Below, one piece after another: positions 40,288 to 48,784 of a stretch of 64,000 bases of DNA. A program made the translations under genes and the position numbers. A model generated the notes under the pieces. That model searched no databases, was not told where the DNA came from, and saw only the letters and a list, made by a program, of their open reading frames with translations. Every line of letters begins with the position of its first letter. The stretch's first letter is position 1. The DNA comes from Fen-183 sp036504335 (GTDB lineage: Bacteria; Acidobacteriota; Thermoanaerobaculia; UBA5066), in NCBI GenBank assembly GCA_036504335.1, contig DASXVJ010000001.1, forward strand, positions 277,552 to 341,551. The letters run 5' to 3'.

Positions 40288-41415
40288 ATGAGAGTCGTCT
40301 CGACCCCAACCGAGACCCAGCGACCGCGGCCCCGGCGAGGCCGCCGCGAGGGGGACGCCCGGAGCGCGACCATCCGCGAGGTCGCGCGCGCCGCCGGCGT
40401 TTCGGTCGCGACCGTCTCGCGCGTCCTCAACGGGAAAGGGCCGGTGCGCGAGGACACGAGCCGCCGCGTGCGCGCTGCGGCCGACCGGCTGCGTTACGTT
40501 CCTCACGGCGGCGCGCGGAGTCTCATCACCCGGCGGTCGAACACGATCGGCGTCCTCCTGCCCGATCTCTTCGGCGAGTTCTTTTCCGAGGCGATCCGCG
40601 GCATCGACCGCGCGGCGCGCGGAGCCGGGTACCAGCTCCTTGTCTCCGGCTCCCACGGCGACCGCGCCCAGGCGGATGCCGCGCTCCGCGCGATGCGCGG
40701 TCGTGTGGACGGGCTCGTCGTGATGTCGCCGAGCGTCTACGGGCTGACTCTGCGAGAGACCCTTCCCGAGAGCTGGCCGGTTCTCCTCCTGAACTGCGCC
40801 GTGGACGGGGTGCCCTTTGACTCGATCAACATCGACAACGAGGGCGGCGCCGCGGCGATGGTGACGCATCTGGCGGGGCTCGGCCACCGGCGCATCGCGC
40901 ACGTGACCGGCCCGGCCGACAACTGGGACGCCCGCGAGCGTCTCCGTGGGTACCGGCGCGCGGTCCTCTCGGAAGTCGGGAAGGACCCCCGACGGCTCGA
41001 GGTGCCGGGCGACTTCACCGAGGAGTCGGGCTACCGGGCGGCCCGCGTCGTGCTCGGGATGCGGCCCCGGCCGACGGCGATCTTCGCCGCGAACGACGCG
41101 ATGGCGATCGGCCTCCTGTGCGCCTTCCAGGAGATGGGCGTCCGGGTCCCCGGCGACGTCGCGGTCGGCGGCTTCGACGACATTCCGATCGCGCGCTTCA
41201 TGTCGCCACCCCTGTCCTCGGTCGCCGTCTCGATCGCCGACCTCGGCTCGCACGCGATGAATCGCCTCCTTGCAGCCCTGAAGAGCGGGAGCCGCCACGT
41301 CCCCCGCCACGAAACCCTGCCGACGCGCCTCGTCGTGCGACGGTCGTCCGGCATCCGTTCCCCCAAACCACCAACCTCGACTCATCACTCTCGTACAAGG
41401 AGGAAGGATCAATGA
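40288..41415 (+). CDS. LacI-family transcriptional regulator
   Basis: 375 residues. After a 25-residue Arg/Pro-rich leader the helix-turn-helix and hinge appear: TIREVARAAGVSVATVSRVL, then VRAAADRLRYVPHGGARSL. The periplasmic-binding-protein-like sensor domain follows (NTIGVLLPDLFGEFFSEAIR, VDGLVVMSPSVYGL, NIDNEGGAAAMV, AIFAANDAMAIGL, AVGGFDDIPIARFMSPPL). It represses sugar genes until an oligosaccharide or sugar binds. Its own perfect operator palindrome lies just upstream. The last 30 residues (PKPPTSTHHSRT...) are not conserved. Its stop overlaps the start of the TonB-receptor gene (ATGA), so repressor and receptor are made together. Confidence 0.94.
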   Translation: MRVVSTPTETQRPRPRRGRREGDARSATIREVARAAGVSVATVSRVLNGKGPVREDTSRRVRAAADRLRYVPHGGARSLITRRSNTIGVLLPDLFGEFFSEAIRGIDRAARGAGYQLLVSGSHGDRAQADAALRAMRGRVDGLVVMSPSVYGLTLRETLPESWPVLLLNCAVDGVPFDSINIDNEGGAAAMVTHLAGLGHRRIAHVTGPADNWDARERLRGYRRAVLSEVGKDPRRLEVPGDFTEESGYRAARVVLGMRPRPTAIFAANDAMAIGLLCAFQEMGVRVPGDVAVGGFDDIPIARFMSPPLSSVAVSIADLGSHAMNRLLAALKSGSRHVPRHETLPTRLVVRRSSGIRSPKPPTSTHHSRTRRKDQ

Positions 41416-44231
41416 GACATCTCTGGCAGCGTCTTCTTTTCCTGGGCGTGCTCTGCGCATGCCTTCCCGCTCTCGCCCAGACCACGACGGCGCGGCTTCA
41501 AGGCGTCGTCCGTGACGCCCAGGGGCCGCTCCCCGGCGTGACGGTCACGGCCGTCAACAACGAGAGCGGCCTGCACCGGTCCGCCGTCACGGAGGCCGAA
41601 GGATCCTTCGTCCTCATCCTTCCGCCGGGGCCGTACACGGTGACGGCCGGGACGGCCGCCCACGAGTCGCAGAAAGCGGCGATCCGGCTTCAGGTCGGCC
41701 AGGTCATCGAGTTCAACTTCGACCTGAAGCCGGGAAAGGTGTCCGCGGAGGTTACGGTGGCCGCCGAGGCAACCCCCGAGGTCGAGCTGCGCTCGTCGGA
41801 GGTGGCGACGAACGTGTCCCAGGACCAGATCAAGAACCTTCCGCAGGCCACGCGCAATTTCCTGAACTTCGCAGCCCTCGCCCCCGGCGTCAACCTGTCA
41901 CACAACGAGCTGCGGCAGGAGATCACGTACGGGGCCCAGGGCTCCTCGAACACGAACGTCTTCATCGACGGCGCGTCGTACAAGAACGACGTTCTCCTGG
42001 GCGGCGTCGTCGGCGGGGACGCGAGCCGCGGCAACCCGTTTCCCCAGAACGCCGTCCAGGAATTCCGCGTCATCACGCAGAACTACAAGGCGGAATACCA
42101 GAAGGCCTCGAGCGTCATCATTTCGGCGGTCACGAAGTCGGGCACGAACGACTTCCACGGCGACGTCTTCGCCTACTACCAGAACAAGAACCTCGTGAGC
42201 CAGGACGTGTACACGGAGATGCGCGGGACGCCGAAGCCCGAATACACGCGCTGGCAGCCGGGCCTGTCGCTCGGCGGCCGGATCGTGAAGGACAAGGTCT
42301 TCTTCTTCGCTTCTTACGAAGGCAATTACCAGGACCGCGAATCCGAGGTGTTCCTCGGCTCCAATCAGAACTGGCCCGCCGCGTTCCGCGCCCAGTTCAA
42401 CTCGTACACGGGACTCTTCACGAGTCCCTTCCGCGCGACCCTCGGTTTCGGCAAGGTCTCCTTCCTCATGGGGGCGGGGTCGACCCTCGACGTCTCGGGT
42501 GACTACCGGCACGAAACCGACATCCGGGACTTCGGCGCACAGACGAGCTATCAGGCCGCGAGCAACATCCAGAACGACGTCGGCACGGTCCGGGCCAAGT
42601 ACACGGCGCTCACCTCGAAGCTCCTGAACGAGGCGATGGTCAGCTTCCAGCGCTTCAAGTGGAACCCCGTCCCCCAGGACAACTCGACCATCGGCCAGAA
42701 CTTCGAGGGGCTGATGCAGATCGGCAACGCCAGCACGACGCAGAATTTCACCCAGGATCGCTTTGCGGTCCGCGACGACGTGACGCTGACGAGCTTCCAG
42801 GCAGGGGGCGAGCACGTCCTCAAGGGAGGCGTCACGTTCGACTACCTGAAATATCACGTCATCAAGACGCTCAATGGCAACCCGGTTTTCAGTTTCCGGA
42901 ACAGCACATTTCTCGCGTCGCCGGGCGACATGCCCTACAAGGCGTCCATCGGATCCGGCGATCCCGACCTCTCCACGAACAACCGCGAGTTCGGCGTCTA
43001 CGTCCAGGACGACTGGCGGATCAACTCCCGCCTGACGGCGAACGTCGGCCTCCGCTGGGACTTCGAAACGGACGAGCTCAACAACGGCTATGTGACGCCC
43101 GCGAACGTGCGCGCAGGCTTCTCCGGCGTCTATTCGTCGGACTACTTCACGGACGGCTCGAACCGTCCGACCTTCTACGGCGCCGTTCAGCCCCGCGTGG
43201 GCCTGTCCTACGACGTCACGGGCGACGGCAAGACCATCGCGTACGCGGGCTACGGGAAGTACTACGACCGGACTCTTTACAACGACACCCTCGACGAGAA
43301 ATTCCGGCTGCAGTACCGGGTCTCGACGATCTGGTTCTCCAAGGACGGAAGCCCGCAGGACGGGCGGCCGGCCACGAAGTGGAATCCGTCGTACCTGAGC
43401 CTCGCCGGCCTCCAGACCCTCATCGCCTCGGGCACCACCGACCCGCCGGAGGTCTACCTCCTCAACAACAACACGAGGCCGCCGTCTTCCGACCAGTGGA
43501 GCGCGGGCGTTCGCCACAACTTCGGCGGGTTCACGGCCGCCGTCGGGTACGCAGGCGTCAAGAGCAAGGACCAGCTCACGTGGACCTGCGGCATCAAGGC
43601 CGCGGACGGCACGTGTGACTGGGGAGCCCGCCCCGCACCGGGCCTGGGCTTCTCGCTCGTCAACCGGGCCAAGGAAGGCTGGTACAACTCGTTCCAGTTC
43701 AGCCTCGACAAGCCGTTCACGACGGGCTCCCGGTGGGGCGCCTACGTCTCGTACGTGTACGCCGACGCCAAGCAGACCGGGAACGACCTCTTCAGCTTCC
43801 AGCTGCTCGATCCGGCGGTCGGCATCCAGCAGAGGAGTGCGCAGGCCCAGAAGCACACGATCCTGCTGACGGGCACCGTCGGGCTCCCCCTGGACTTCCG
43901 GTTCAGCACGGTCGCCAGCCTCGGGTCCGGCTATCCCTTCGGAGGTACCGACTGCTCCAGGGGCTGGGACAAATGCCTCGACAACGTCGGCGGCGGAGAC
44001 CCGCCGAAGTGGACCCAAAGCATCGATCTGCGCCTGGACAAGAGTTTCACCTTCGGAGAGTCGATGAACGCGGGCGTTTTCGTCGAGGCCATCAACGTCT
44101 TCAACTACACGAACGAGCAGTACTACGACGGATGGCAGCCTGCCCTCCCGGAGGTGAACACACACTACGGAAAGACCGATCAGGCTTACAACCCGCGCCG
44201 GATTCAGCTCGGCGTGCACCTCTCGTTCTGA
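41412..44231 (+). CDS. Oar-like TonB-dependent receptor with N-terminal CarboxypepD-regulatory domain
   Basis: 939 residues. Signal peptide (RHLWQRLLFLGVLCACLPALA), then a CarboxypepD_reg-like beta-sandwich (TARLQGVVRDAQGPLPGVTV, GSFVLILPPGPYTVTAGTAA), a plug domain (VATNVSQDQIKNLPQATRNF, GQGSSNTNVFIDGASYKNDV-like) and a 22-stranded barrel ending FNYTNEQYYDGWQP... GVHLSF, with a C-terminal aromatic. Such proteins import large nutrients across the outer membrane with TonB energy and are typical of Acidobacteriota and myxobacteria. No SusD-like partner is encoded. The gene sits between lacI and the glucan genes, so its ligand is probably the oligosaccharide used by this locus (inference). Confidence 0.92.
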   Translation: MRHLWQRLLFLGVLCACLPALAQTTTARLQGVVRDAQGPLPGVTVTAVNNESGLHRSAVTEAEGSFVLILPPGPYTVTAGTAAHESQKAAIRLQVGQVIEFNFDLKPGKVSAEVTVAAEATPEVELRSSEVATNVSQDQIKNLPQATRNFLNFAALAPGVNLSHNELRQEITYGAQGSSNTNVFIDGASYKNDVLLGGVVGGDASRGNPFPQNAVQEFRVITQNYKAEYQKASSVIISAVTKSGTNDFHGDVFAYYQNKNLVSQDVYTEMRGTPKPEYTRWQPGLSLGGRIVKDKVFFFASYEGNYQDRESEVFLGSNQNWPAAFRAQFNSYTGLFTSPFRATLGFGKVSFLMGAGSTLDVSGDYRHETDIRDFGAQTSYQAASNIQNDVGTVRAKYTALTSKLLNEAMVSFQRFKWNPVPQDNSTIGQNFEGLMQIGNASTTQNFTQDRFAVRDDVTLTSFQAGGEHVLKGGVTFDYLKYHVIKTLNGNPVFSFRNSTFLASPGDMPYKASIGSGDPDLSTNNREFGVYVQDDWRINSRLTANVGLRWDFETDELNNGYVTPANVRAGFSGVYSSDYFTDGSNRPTFYGAVQPRVGLSYDVTGDGKTIAYAGYGKYYDRTLYNDTLDEKFRLQYRVSTIWFSKDGSPQDGRPATKWNPSYLSLAGLQTLIASGTTDPPEVYLLNNNTRPPSSDQWSAGVRHNFGGFTAAVGYAGVKSKDQLTWTCGIKAADGTCDWGARPAPGLGFSLVNRAKEGWYNSFQFSLDKPFTTGSRWGAYVSYVYADAKQTGNDLFSFQLLDPAVGIQQRSAQAQKHTILLTGTVGLPLDFRFSTVASLGSGYPFGGTDCSRGWDKCLDNVGGGDPPKWTQSIDLRLDKSFTFGESMNAGVFVEAINVFNYTNEQYYDGWQPALPEVNTHYGKTDQAYNPRRIQLGVHLSF

Positions 44232-44235
44232 TCCT

Positions 44236-45765
44236 TTGAGATCGTCGGCCGGCGTCGCATTCCTTCGCCGGCATCAGGGGCGAGCCCGGACCCTCGGTCG
44301 GGTTCGCCCCGTTCTGCTGTCCGGATTCGCCGCGATCCTCGCGGTCGCGTGCGCGCGCCCGCTCGCGCCGCCGGCCGAGGTCCCGCCCGCCGCCATCGCG
44401 CGGGAGAAGGCCGCCCTCTCGGCTTCGGACGTCGCCTTTCTCGACGACCTCGAGCGGCGGACGTTCTTCTGGTTCTGGGACAAGACGAATCCGAAGAACG
44501 GCCTCGTCCCCGACCGCGAGCCGACGGCCTCTTTCTCGAGCGTGGCCGCCGTGGGCTTCGGCCTGACGGCGTATCCGATCGGAGTCGAGCGCGGCTGGGT
44601 CACGCGCGAGGCGGCCCTCGAGAGAACGCTCGCGACGGTGCGCTTCCTGCACGGTGCGCCAACGGGCGACACGAGAGCCGGCGTTTCTGGAACGCGGGGA
44701 TTCCTCTACCACTTCCTCGACATGGAGACGGGCCGCCGCTTCGAGACGGTCGAGCTCTCGACGATGGACACGGCGCTCTGCCTCGCGGGCGCTCTCTTCT
44801 GCCAGTCGTACTTCGACGGCACGGACCCCGCCGAGGTGGAGCTGCGCGGTCTCGTCGAGGATCTCGCGAACCGCGCGGACTGGGCCTGGGCCGCCACGCC
44901 GCGCCCGCCGCGGATTTCGATGGGCTGGACGCCGGAGAAGGGCTTTCACGACTACGACTGGAAGGGCTACAACGAGGCGATGATCGTCTACGTTCTCGCC
45001 CTCGGATCGGCGACGCATCCGGTCGGCGAGGAGGCGTGGACGGCCTACACCTCGACGTACCGCTGGGAGACGTTTCACGGCCAGACGTTCCTCAATTTCG
45101 CCCCGCTCTTCGGGCACCAGTACTCCCACGTCTTCCTCGACCTCGAGGGCATCCGCGACGCGTACATGCGCAAAAAAGGGATCGACTATTTCGAAAACTC
45201 GCGGCGAGCGACACTCGCGCAGCGGCAGTACGCGACCGCGAATCCCGGAAGCTTCTCGGGCTACGGTCCCGACGTGTGGGGCCTCACGGCGTGCGACGGC
45301 CCCGCGGACGTGACGCTCGACGCCAACGGCCGGCGCGTGCGCTTCTTCAGCTACGCGGCGCGCGGCGCCGGGGCCGGCGACGTGCGCGACGACGGCACGC
45401 TCGCGCCGGCGGCCGCGGCGGGCTCGCTGCCGTTCACGCCGGAGCTGTCCGTCCGCGCGCTCCGGACGATCGCGGCGCGCTGGGGCGACGAGCTCTACGG
45501 CCCGTACGGCTTCCGCGACGCTTTCAACCCGACGTTCACGTTCACGGCCGCGCTCAAGCACGGCCGCGTCGTGGCCGGGAAGGGCTGGTTCGACGGCGAC
45601 GCCCTCGGGATCGACCAGGGCCCGATCCTCGCGATGATCGAGAATCAGAGGAGCGGCCTCGTGTGGAAGACGATGCGAAGGAACGCGGTGATCGTGCGCG
45701 GCCTGACGCGCGCGGGCTTCACCGGCGGATGGCTCGCGGACCCGTCGCTTCGGGCCGCGCCGTGA
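44236..45765 (+). CDS. GH144-type (glucoamylase-like, PF10091) lipoprotein
   Basis: 509 residues from TTG 44236; no ATG/GTG is available before the signal, so TTG is assumed. A lipoprotein signal ends with an AVAC lipobox (near residue 38). The catalytic domain shows LDDLERRTFFWFWDKTNPKN, GLVPDREPTASFSSVAAVGF, YHFLDMETGRRF, YNEAMIVYVLALGSATHP, and FNPTFTFTAALKHG, IDQGPILAMIENQRSGLVW, the block order of the glycoamylase family that includes GH144 endo-beta-1,2-glucanases. It probably cuts beta-1,2-glucan in the periplasm; the exact linkage is inferred from the family, not seen. It follows the receptor by 4 bp. Confidence 0.82.
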   Translation: MRSSAGVAFLRRHQGRARTLGRVRPVLLSGFAAILAVACARPLAPPAEVPPAAIAREKAALSASDVAFLDDLERRTFFWFWDKTNPKNGLVPDREPTASFSSVAAVGFGLTAYPIGVERGWVTREAALERTLATVRFLHGAPTGDTRAGVSGTRGFLYHFLDMETGRRFETVELSTMDTALCLAGALFCQSYFDGTDPAEVELRGLVEDLANRADWAWAATPRPPRISMGWTPEKGFHDYDWKGYNEAMIVYVLALGSATHPVGEEAWTAYTSTYRWETFHGQTFLNFAPLFGHQYSHVFLDLEGIRDAYMRKKGIDYFENSRRATLAQRQYATANPGSFSGYGPDVWGLTACDGPADVTLDANGRRVRFFSYAARGAGAGDVRDDGTLAPAAAAGSLPFTPELSVRALRTIAARWGDELYGPYGFRDAFNPTFTFTAALKHGRVVAGKGWFDGDALGIDQGPILAMIENQRSGLVWKTMRRNAVIVRGLTRAGFTGGWLADPSLRAAP

Positions 45766-45772
45766 GCGGCGC

Positions 45773-47062
45773 GTGAGGCGCGCCGCCGCTCCCGTCGTCC
45801 TCGCCGTCCTCCTCGTGGCGGGAGCCTGCGCGCGGGGGGGCTCCTCCCGGGAGGCCGTCCGCTTCTGGGGCCTCGGGCGCGAGGGCGAGGTCGTGAAGGA
45901 GCTCCTTCCCGCGTTTCGCGAACGGCACCCCGGCGTTCGCGTGGAGGTCCAGCAGATTCCGTGGACGGCCGCGCACGAAAAGCTCCTGACCGCCTTCGTC
46001 GGCGAGTCCCTGCCGGACGTCGCGCAGATCGGCAACACCTGGCTTCCCGAGTTCCAGACGCTCGGCGCCCTCGAGGACCTTGGGCCGCGCGTCGCGCGCT
46101 CCGCCGTGATCGCGGCCGGGAAGTACTTTCCCGGCATCTGGGACACGAACCTCGTCGAGGGCGTTCTCTGCGGCGTGCCGTGGTACGTCGACACGCGCGT
46201 CCTCTTCTACCGCAAGGACCTCCTCCTCTCCGCGGGCGTCGTGGCGCCGCCGAAGACCTGGGCCGAGTGGCACGACACCCTGCGCCGCCTGAAGGCGCGC
46301 GCGGGAGAGGGCCGATGGGCGATTCTCCTTCCGACAGACGAGTGGGCGCAGCCCGTGATCCTCGGCCTCCAGAACGAGGCGTCGCTTCTCACCGCCGACG
46401 GCGGCGACGCGGCCTTCCGCTCGAAGGCGTTCCGCGAGGCCGCGGCCTTCTACGTGAGCCTCTTCCGCGAGGGGCTCGCGCCGGCCGTCGCGAACACGCA
46501 GGTCGCGAACCTCTACCAGCAGTTCGCCGCCGGCGATTTCGCGATGTACGTCACGGGCCCGTGGAACCTCGGCGAGTTCCGGCGCCGCCTGCCCGAGTCC
46601 CTGAAGGACGAATGGGCGACGGCGCCGCTGCCGGCGGCCCGGAACGGGTCCGGCGGGCCGGGCGTCTCCCTCGCGGGGGGATCCAGCCTCGTCCTCTTCC
46701 GCACGTCGAAGCGCTCGGACGACGCGTGGAAGCTGATCGAGTTCCTCTCCGAGCCCGCGCAGCAGGTCCGTTTCTACGCGCTGGCGGGAGACCTTCCGGC
46801 CCGCCGGGACGCCTGGAAGGACCCGATCCTCTCCGGCGACGCGCCGGCCCGCGCGTTCGAGGCGCAGCTCGAGAACGTCGCCGCGACCCCGCGCGTCCCC
46901 GAATGGGAGCAGGTCGCGCAGAAGGTCGCCGAGCACCTCGAGCCCGCGATCCGAGGGACCGCGACGGTGGACGCGGCGCTCGAGGCGCTCGACGAGGACG
47001 TGTCGGCGCTTCTCGCGAAGCGCCGCTGGGTCCTCGCGCGGAAGGGGGCCCATGCGCGTTGA
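45773..47062 (+). CDS. ABC transporter sugar-binding lipoprotein (ABC1 family)
   Basis: 429 residues from GTG 45773. A lipoprotein signal (VLAVLLVAGACARGGSS) precedes a MalE-like two-lobe fold: VRFWGLGREGEVVKELLPAF, RHPGVRVEVQQIPWTAAHEK, LPDVAQIGNTWLPEFQTLGA, VPWYVDTRVLFYRKDLL, GDFAMYVTGPWNLGEFRRR and SSLVLFRTSKRSDDAWKLIE. It captures oligosaccharide in the periplasm for the permeases that follow. The carbohydrate cannot be named. It overlaps the first permease gene by 11 bp. Confidence 0.93.
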   Translation: MRRAAAPVVLAVLLVAGACARGGSSREAVRFWGLGREGEVVKELLPAFRERHPGVRVEVQQIPWTAAHEKLLTAFVGESLPDVAQIGNTWLPEFQTLGALEDLGPRVARSAVIAAGKYFPGIWDTNLVEGVLCGVPWYVDTRVLFYRKDLLLSAGVVAPPKTWAEWHDTLRRLKARAGEGRWAILLPTDEWAQPVILGLQNEASLLTADGGDAAFRSKAFREAAAFYVSLFREGLAPAVANTQVANLYQQFAAGDFAMYVTGPWNLGEFRRRLPESLKDEWATAPLPAARNGSGGPGVSLAGGSSLVLFRTSKRSDDAWKLIEFLSEPAQQVRFYALAGDLPARRDAWKDPILSGDAPARAFEAQLENVAATPRVPEWEQVAQKVAEHLEPAIRGTATVDAALEALDEDVSALLAKRRWVLARKGAHAR

Positions 47063-47954
47063 TACGCGCCGCGGGACGCCGGCGGAGGTGCGCGCGGCGC
47101 TCTTCTTCCTCGCGCCGGGCCTCTTCGTGATCGTCGTCTTCTTCTTCCTGCCGATTGCCGCCTCGTTTCTGCTCTCGGGCACGGACTTCGACCTCTACAC
47201 GCTCGCGGACCCTTCGAACGTGCGCGTCACGGGCAGCGGGAACTACCGGGCGCTCTTCTCCGACCCGGTCTTCCGGACCGCGCTCAAGAACACGCTCGTC
47301 TTCGTCCTCCTCACGAGCCCGCTCACGGTCGCCGTCGCGCTCACGGCCGCCCTCCTCGTGAACGCCCGCCTCGCGCGCTGGAAGGGCTTCTTCCGGACGA
47401 CGTTCTTCGCGCCGGTCGTCACGACGCTCGTCGCGGTCGCGGTCGTCTTCCGGTACGTCTACCACCCGCGCTTCGGCCTCCTGAACCGGGGGCTCACGCT
47501 CGTCGGCCTTCCGGCGGTGGACTGGCTCGGCGACCCGCGGTTCGCGCTCGTCGCGATCGTGATCCTCGCGGTCTGGAAGAACTTCGGGTTCTCGACGATC
47601 CTCTTCGTCGCGGGCCTGCAGGGCATCCCCGAGTCCCTCTACGAGGCGGCGCGCCTCGACGGGGCCGGCCGCTGGCAGCAGTTCCGGCGGATCACGCTGC
47701 CGCTGCTCGCGCCGACGATGCTCCTCGTCGGCCTCACGCGCACGATCGACTCCTTCCAGCTCTTCGCCGAGCCCTACGTGATGACGTCGGGCGGGCCGCT
47801 CAACGCGACGCTCACGATGGCGCTCCTCATGTACAAGGAAGGCTTCCGGTTCTGGAACATGGGGCGTGGCGCCGCGATCGCGTTCGTGCTGTTCGGCGTG
47901 ATCCTCGTCGTGACGGTCCTCCAGTTCCGCCTGCAGAAGGGAGGGGAGACGTGA
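47052..47954 (+). CDS. ABC sugar permease, MalF-type
   Basis: 300 residues with six helices. N-terminus RAALFFLAPGLFVIVVFFFL; the EAA loop that contacts the ATPase is YEAARLDGAGRWQQFRRITL, followed by PLLAPTMLLVGLTRTID and a FQLFAEPYVMTSGGPLNAT loop. It forms the inner-membrane channel with the MalG-type partner; ATP is provided by the divergent UgpC-like ATPase. Its start overlaps the binding-protein gene and its stop overlaps the next start (ATGT/GTGA-type). Confidence 0.94.
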   Translation: MRVDTRRGTPAEVRAALFFLAPGLFVIVVFFFLPIAASFLLSGTDFDLYTLADPSNVRVTGSGNYRALFSDPVFRTALKNTLVFVLLTSPLTVAVALTAALLVNARLARWKGFFRTTFFAPVVTTLVAVAVVFRYVYHPRFGLLNRGLTLVGLPAVDWLGDPRFALVAIVILAVWKNFGFSTILFVAGLQGIPESLYEAARLDGAGRWQQFRRITLPLLAPTMLLVGLTRTIDSFQLFAEPYVMTSGGPLNATLTMALLMYKEGFRFWNMGRGAAIAFVLFGVILVVTVLQFRLQKGGET

Positions 47955-48784
47955 GGCGGAACGCCGGCCGCGTCGCCGCGCCCTTCGCCGTGAACGCGCT
48001 CCTCGTCCTCGGGGCGGCGCTGACGCTCGCCCCGCTCGTCTGGATGATGTCGGCGTCGGTCATGCCCACGGGCGAGGCGAGCTCCTTCCCGCCGGGCTTC
48101 ATCCCGAGCCGGATCACGTTCGAGCACTACCGCGACCTCTTCCAGCGGCTCTCGCTCGGGCGGGCGTTCGGAAGCAGCCTCCTTCTCGCGTCTTCCGTCA
48201 CGTTCTGCTCCGTGCTCCTGAACTCGATGGCGGGCTACGCGTTCGCGAAGCTCCGGTTCCCCGGGCGCGACCGGCTGTTCCGGCTGCTCCTCCTCGGCAT
48301 GGTCATTCCCGTCCAGATCGCGATGCTCCCGCTCTTCCTTCTCATGCGCTCTCTCGGTCTCGTGAACACCTATCTCGGGGTCGTCCTGCCGTCGGCGGCC
48401 GGCATTTTCGGCATCTTCCTGATCCGGCAGTTCGCACGCTCCATCCCTGACGAGCTCCTCGACGCCGCGCGCGTCGACGGCGCGAGCGAGTGGCTCATCT
48501 ACCGGCGCCTCGTCCTGCCGCTCCTCAGGCCGGTCCTCGTGACGCTCGGGGTCTTCATGTTCCTCGGGACGTGGAACGACTTCCTCTGGCCGCTCGTCGT
48601 CCTGACCGACGACACGAAGTACACGCTCCCGGTCGCGCTCGCGAACCTCGTCGGCGAGCATGCTCAGGACACGGAGCTCATGATGGCGGGCTCGGTCCTC
48701 ACGGTCCTGCCCGTCCTCCTCGTCTTCCTCGGGCTGCAGCGGGCGTACATCGAGGGCATCACGGCGGGCGGGCTCAAGGAATGA
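47951..48784 (+). CDS. ABC sugar permease, MalG-type
   Basis: 277 residues from GTG 47951. Six helices with a MalG-type EAA loop LLDAARVDGASEWLIYRRLV and LPLLRPVLVTLGVFMFLGTW, plus NDFLWPLVVLTDDTKYTLPV at the C-terminal side. It pairs with the MalF-type permease. Its stop overlaps the ATG of the unknown enzyme. Confidence 0.94.
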   Translation: MRRNAGRVAAPFAVNALLVLGAALTLAPLVWMMSASVMPTGEASSFPPGFIPSRITFEHYRDLFQRLSLGRAFGSSLLLASSVTFCSVLLNSMAGYAFAKLRFPGRDRLFRLLLLGMVIPVQIAMLPLFLLMRSLGLVNTYLGVVLPSAAGIFGIFLIRQFARSIPDELLDAARVDGASEWLIYRRLVLPLLRPVLVTLGVFMFLGTWNDFLWPLVVLTDDTKYTLPVALANLVGEHAQDTELMMAGSVLTVLPVLLVFLGLQRAYIEGITAGGLKE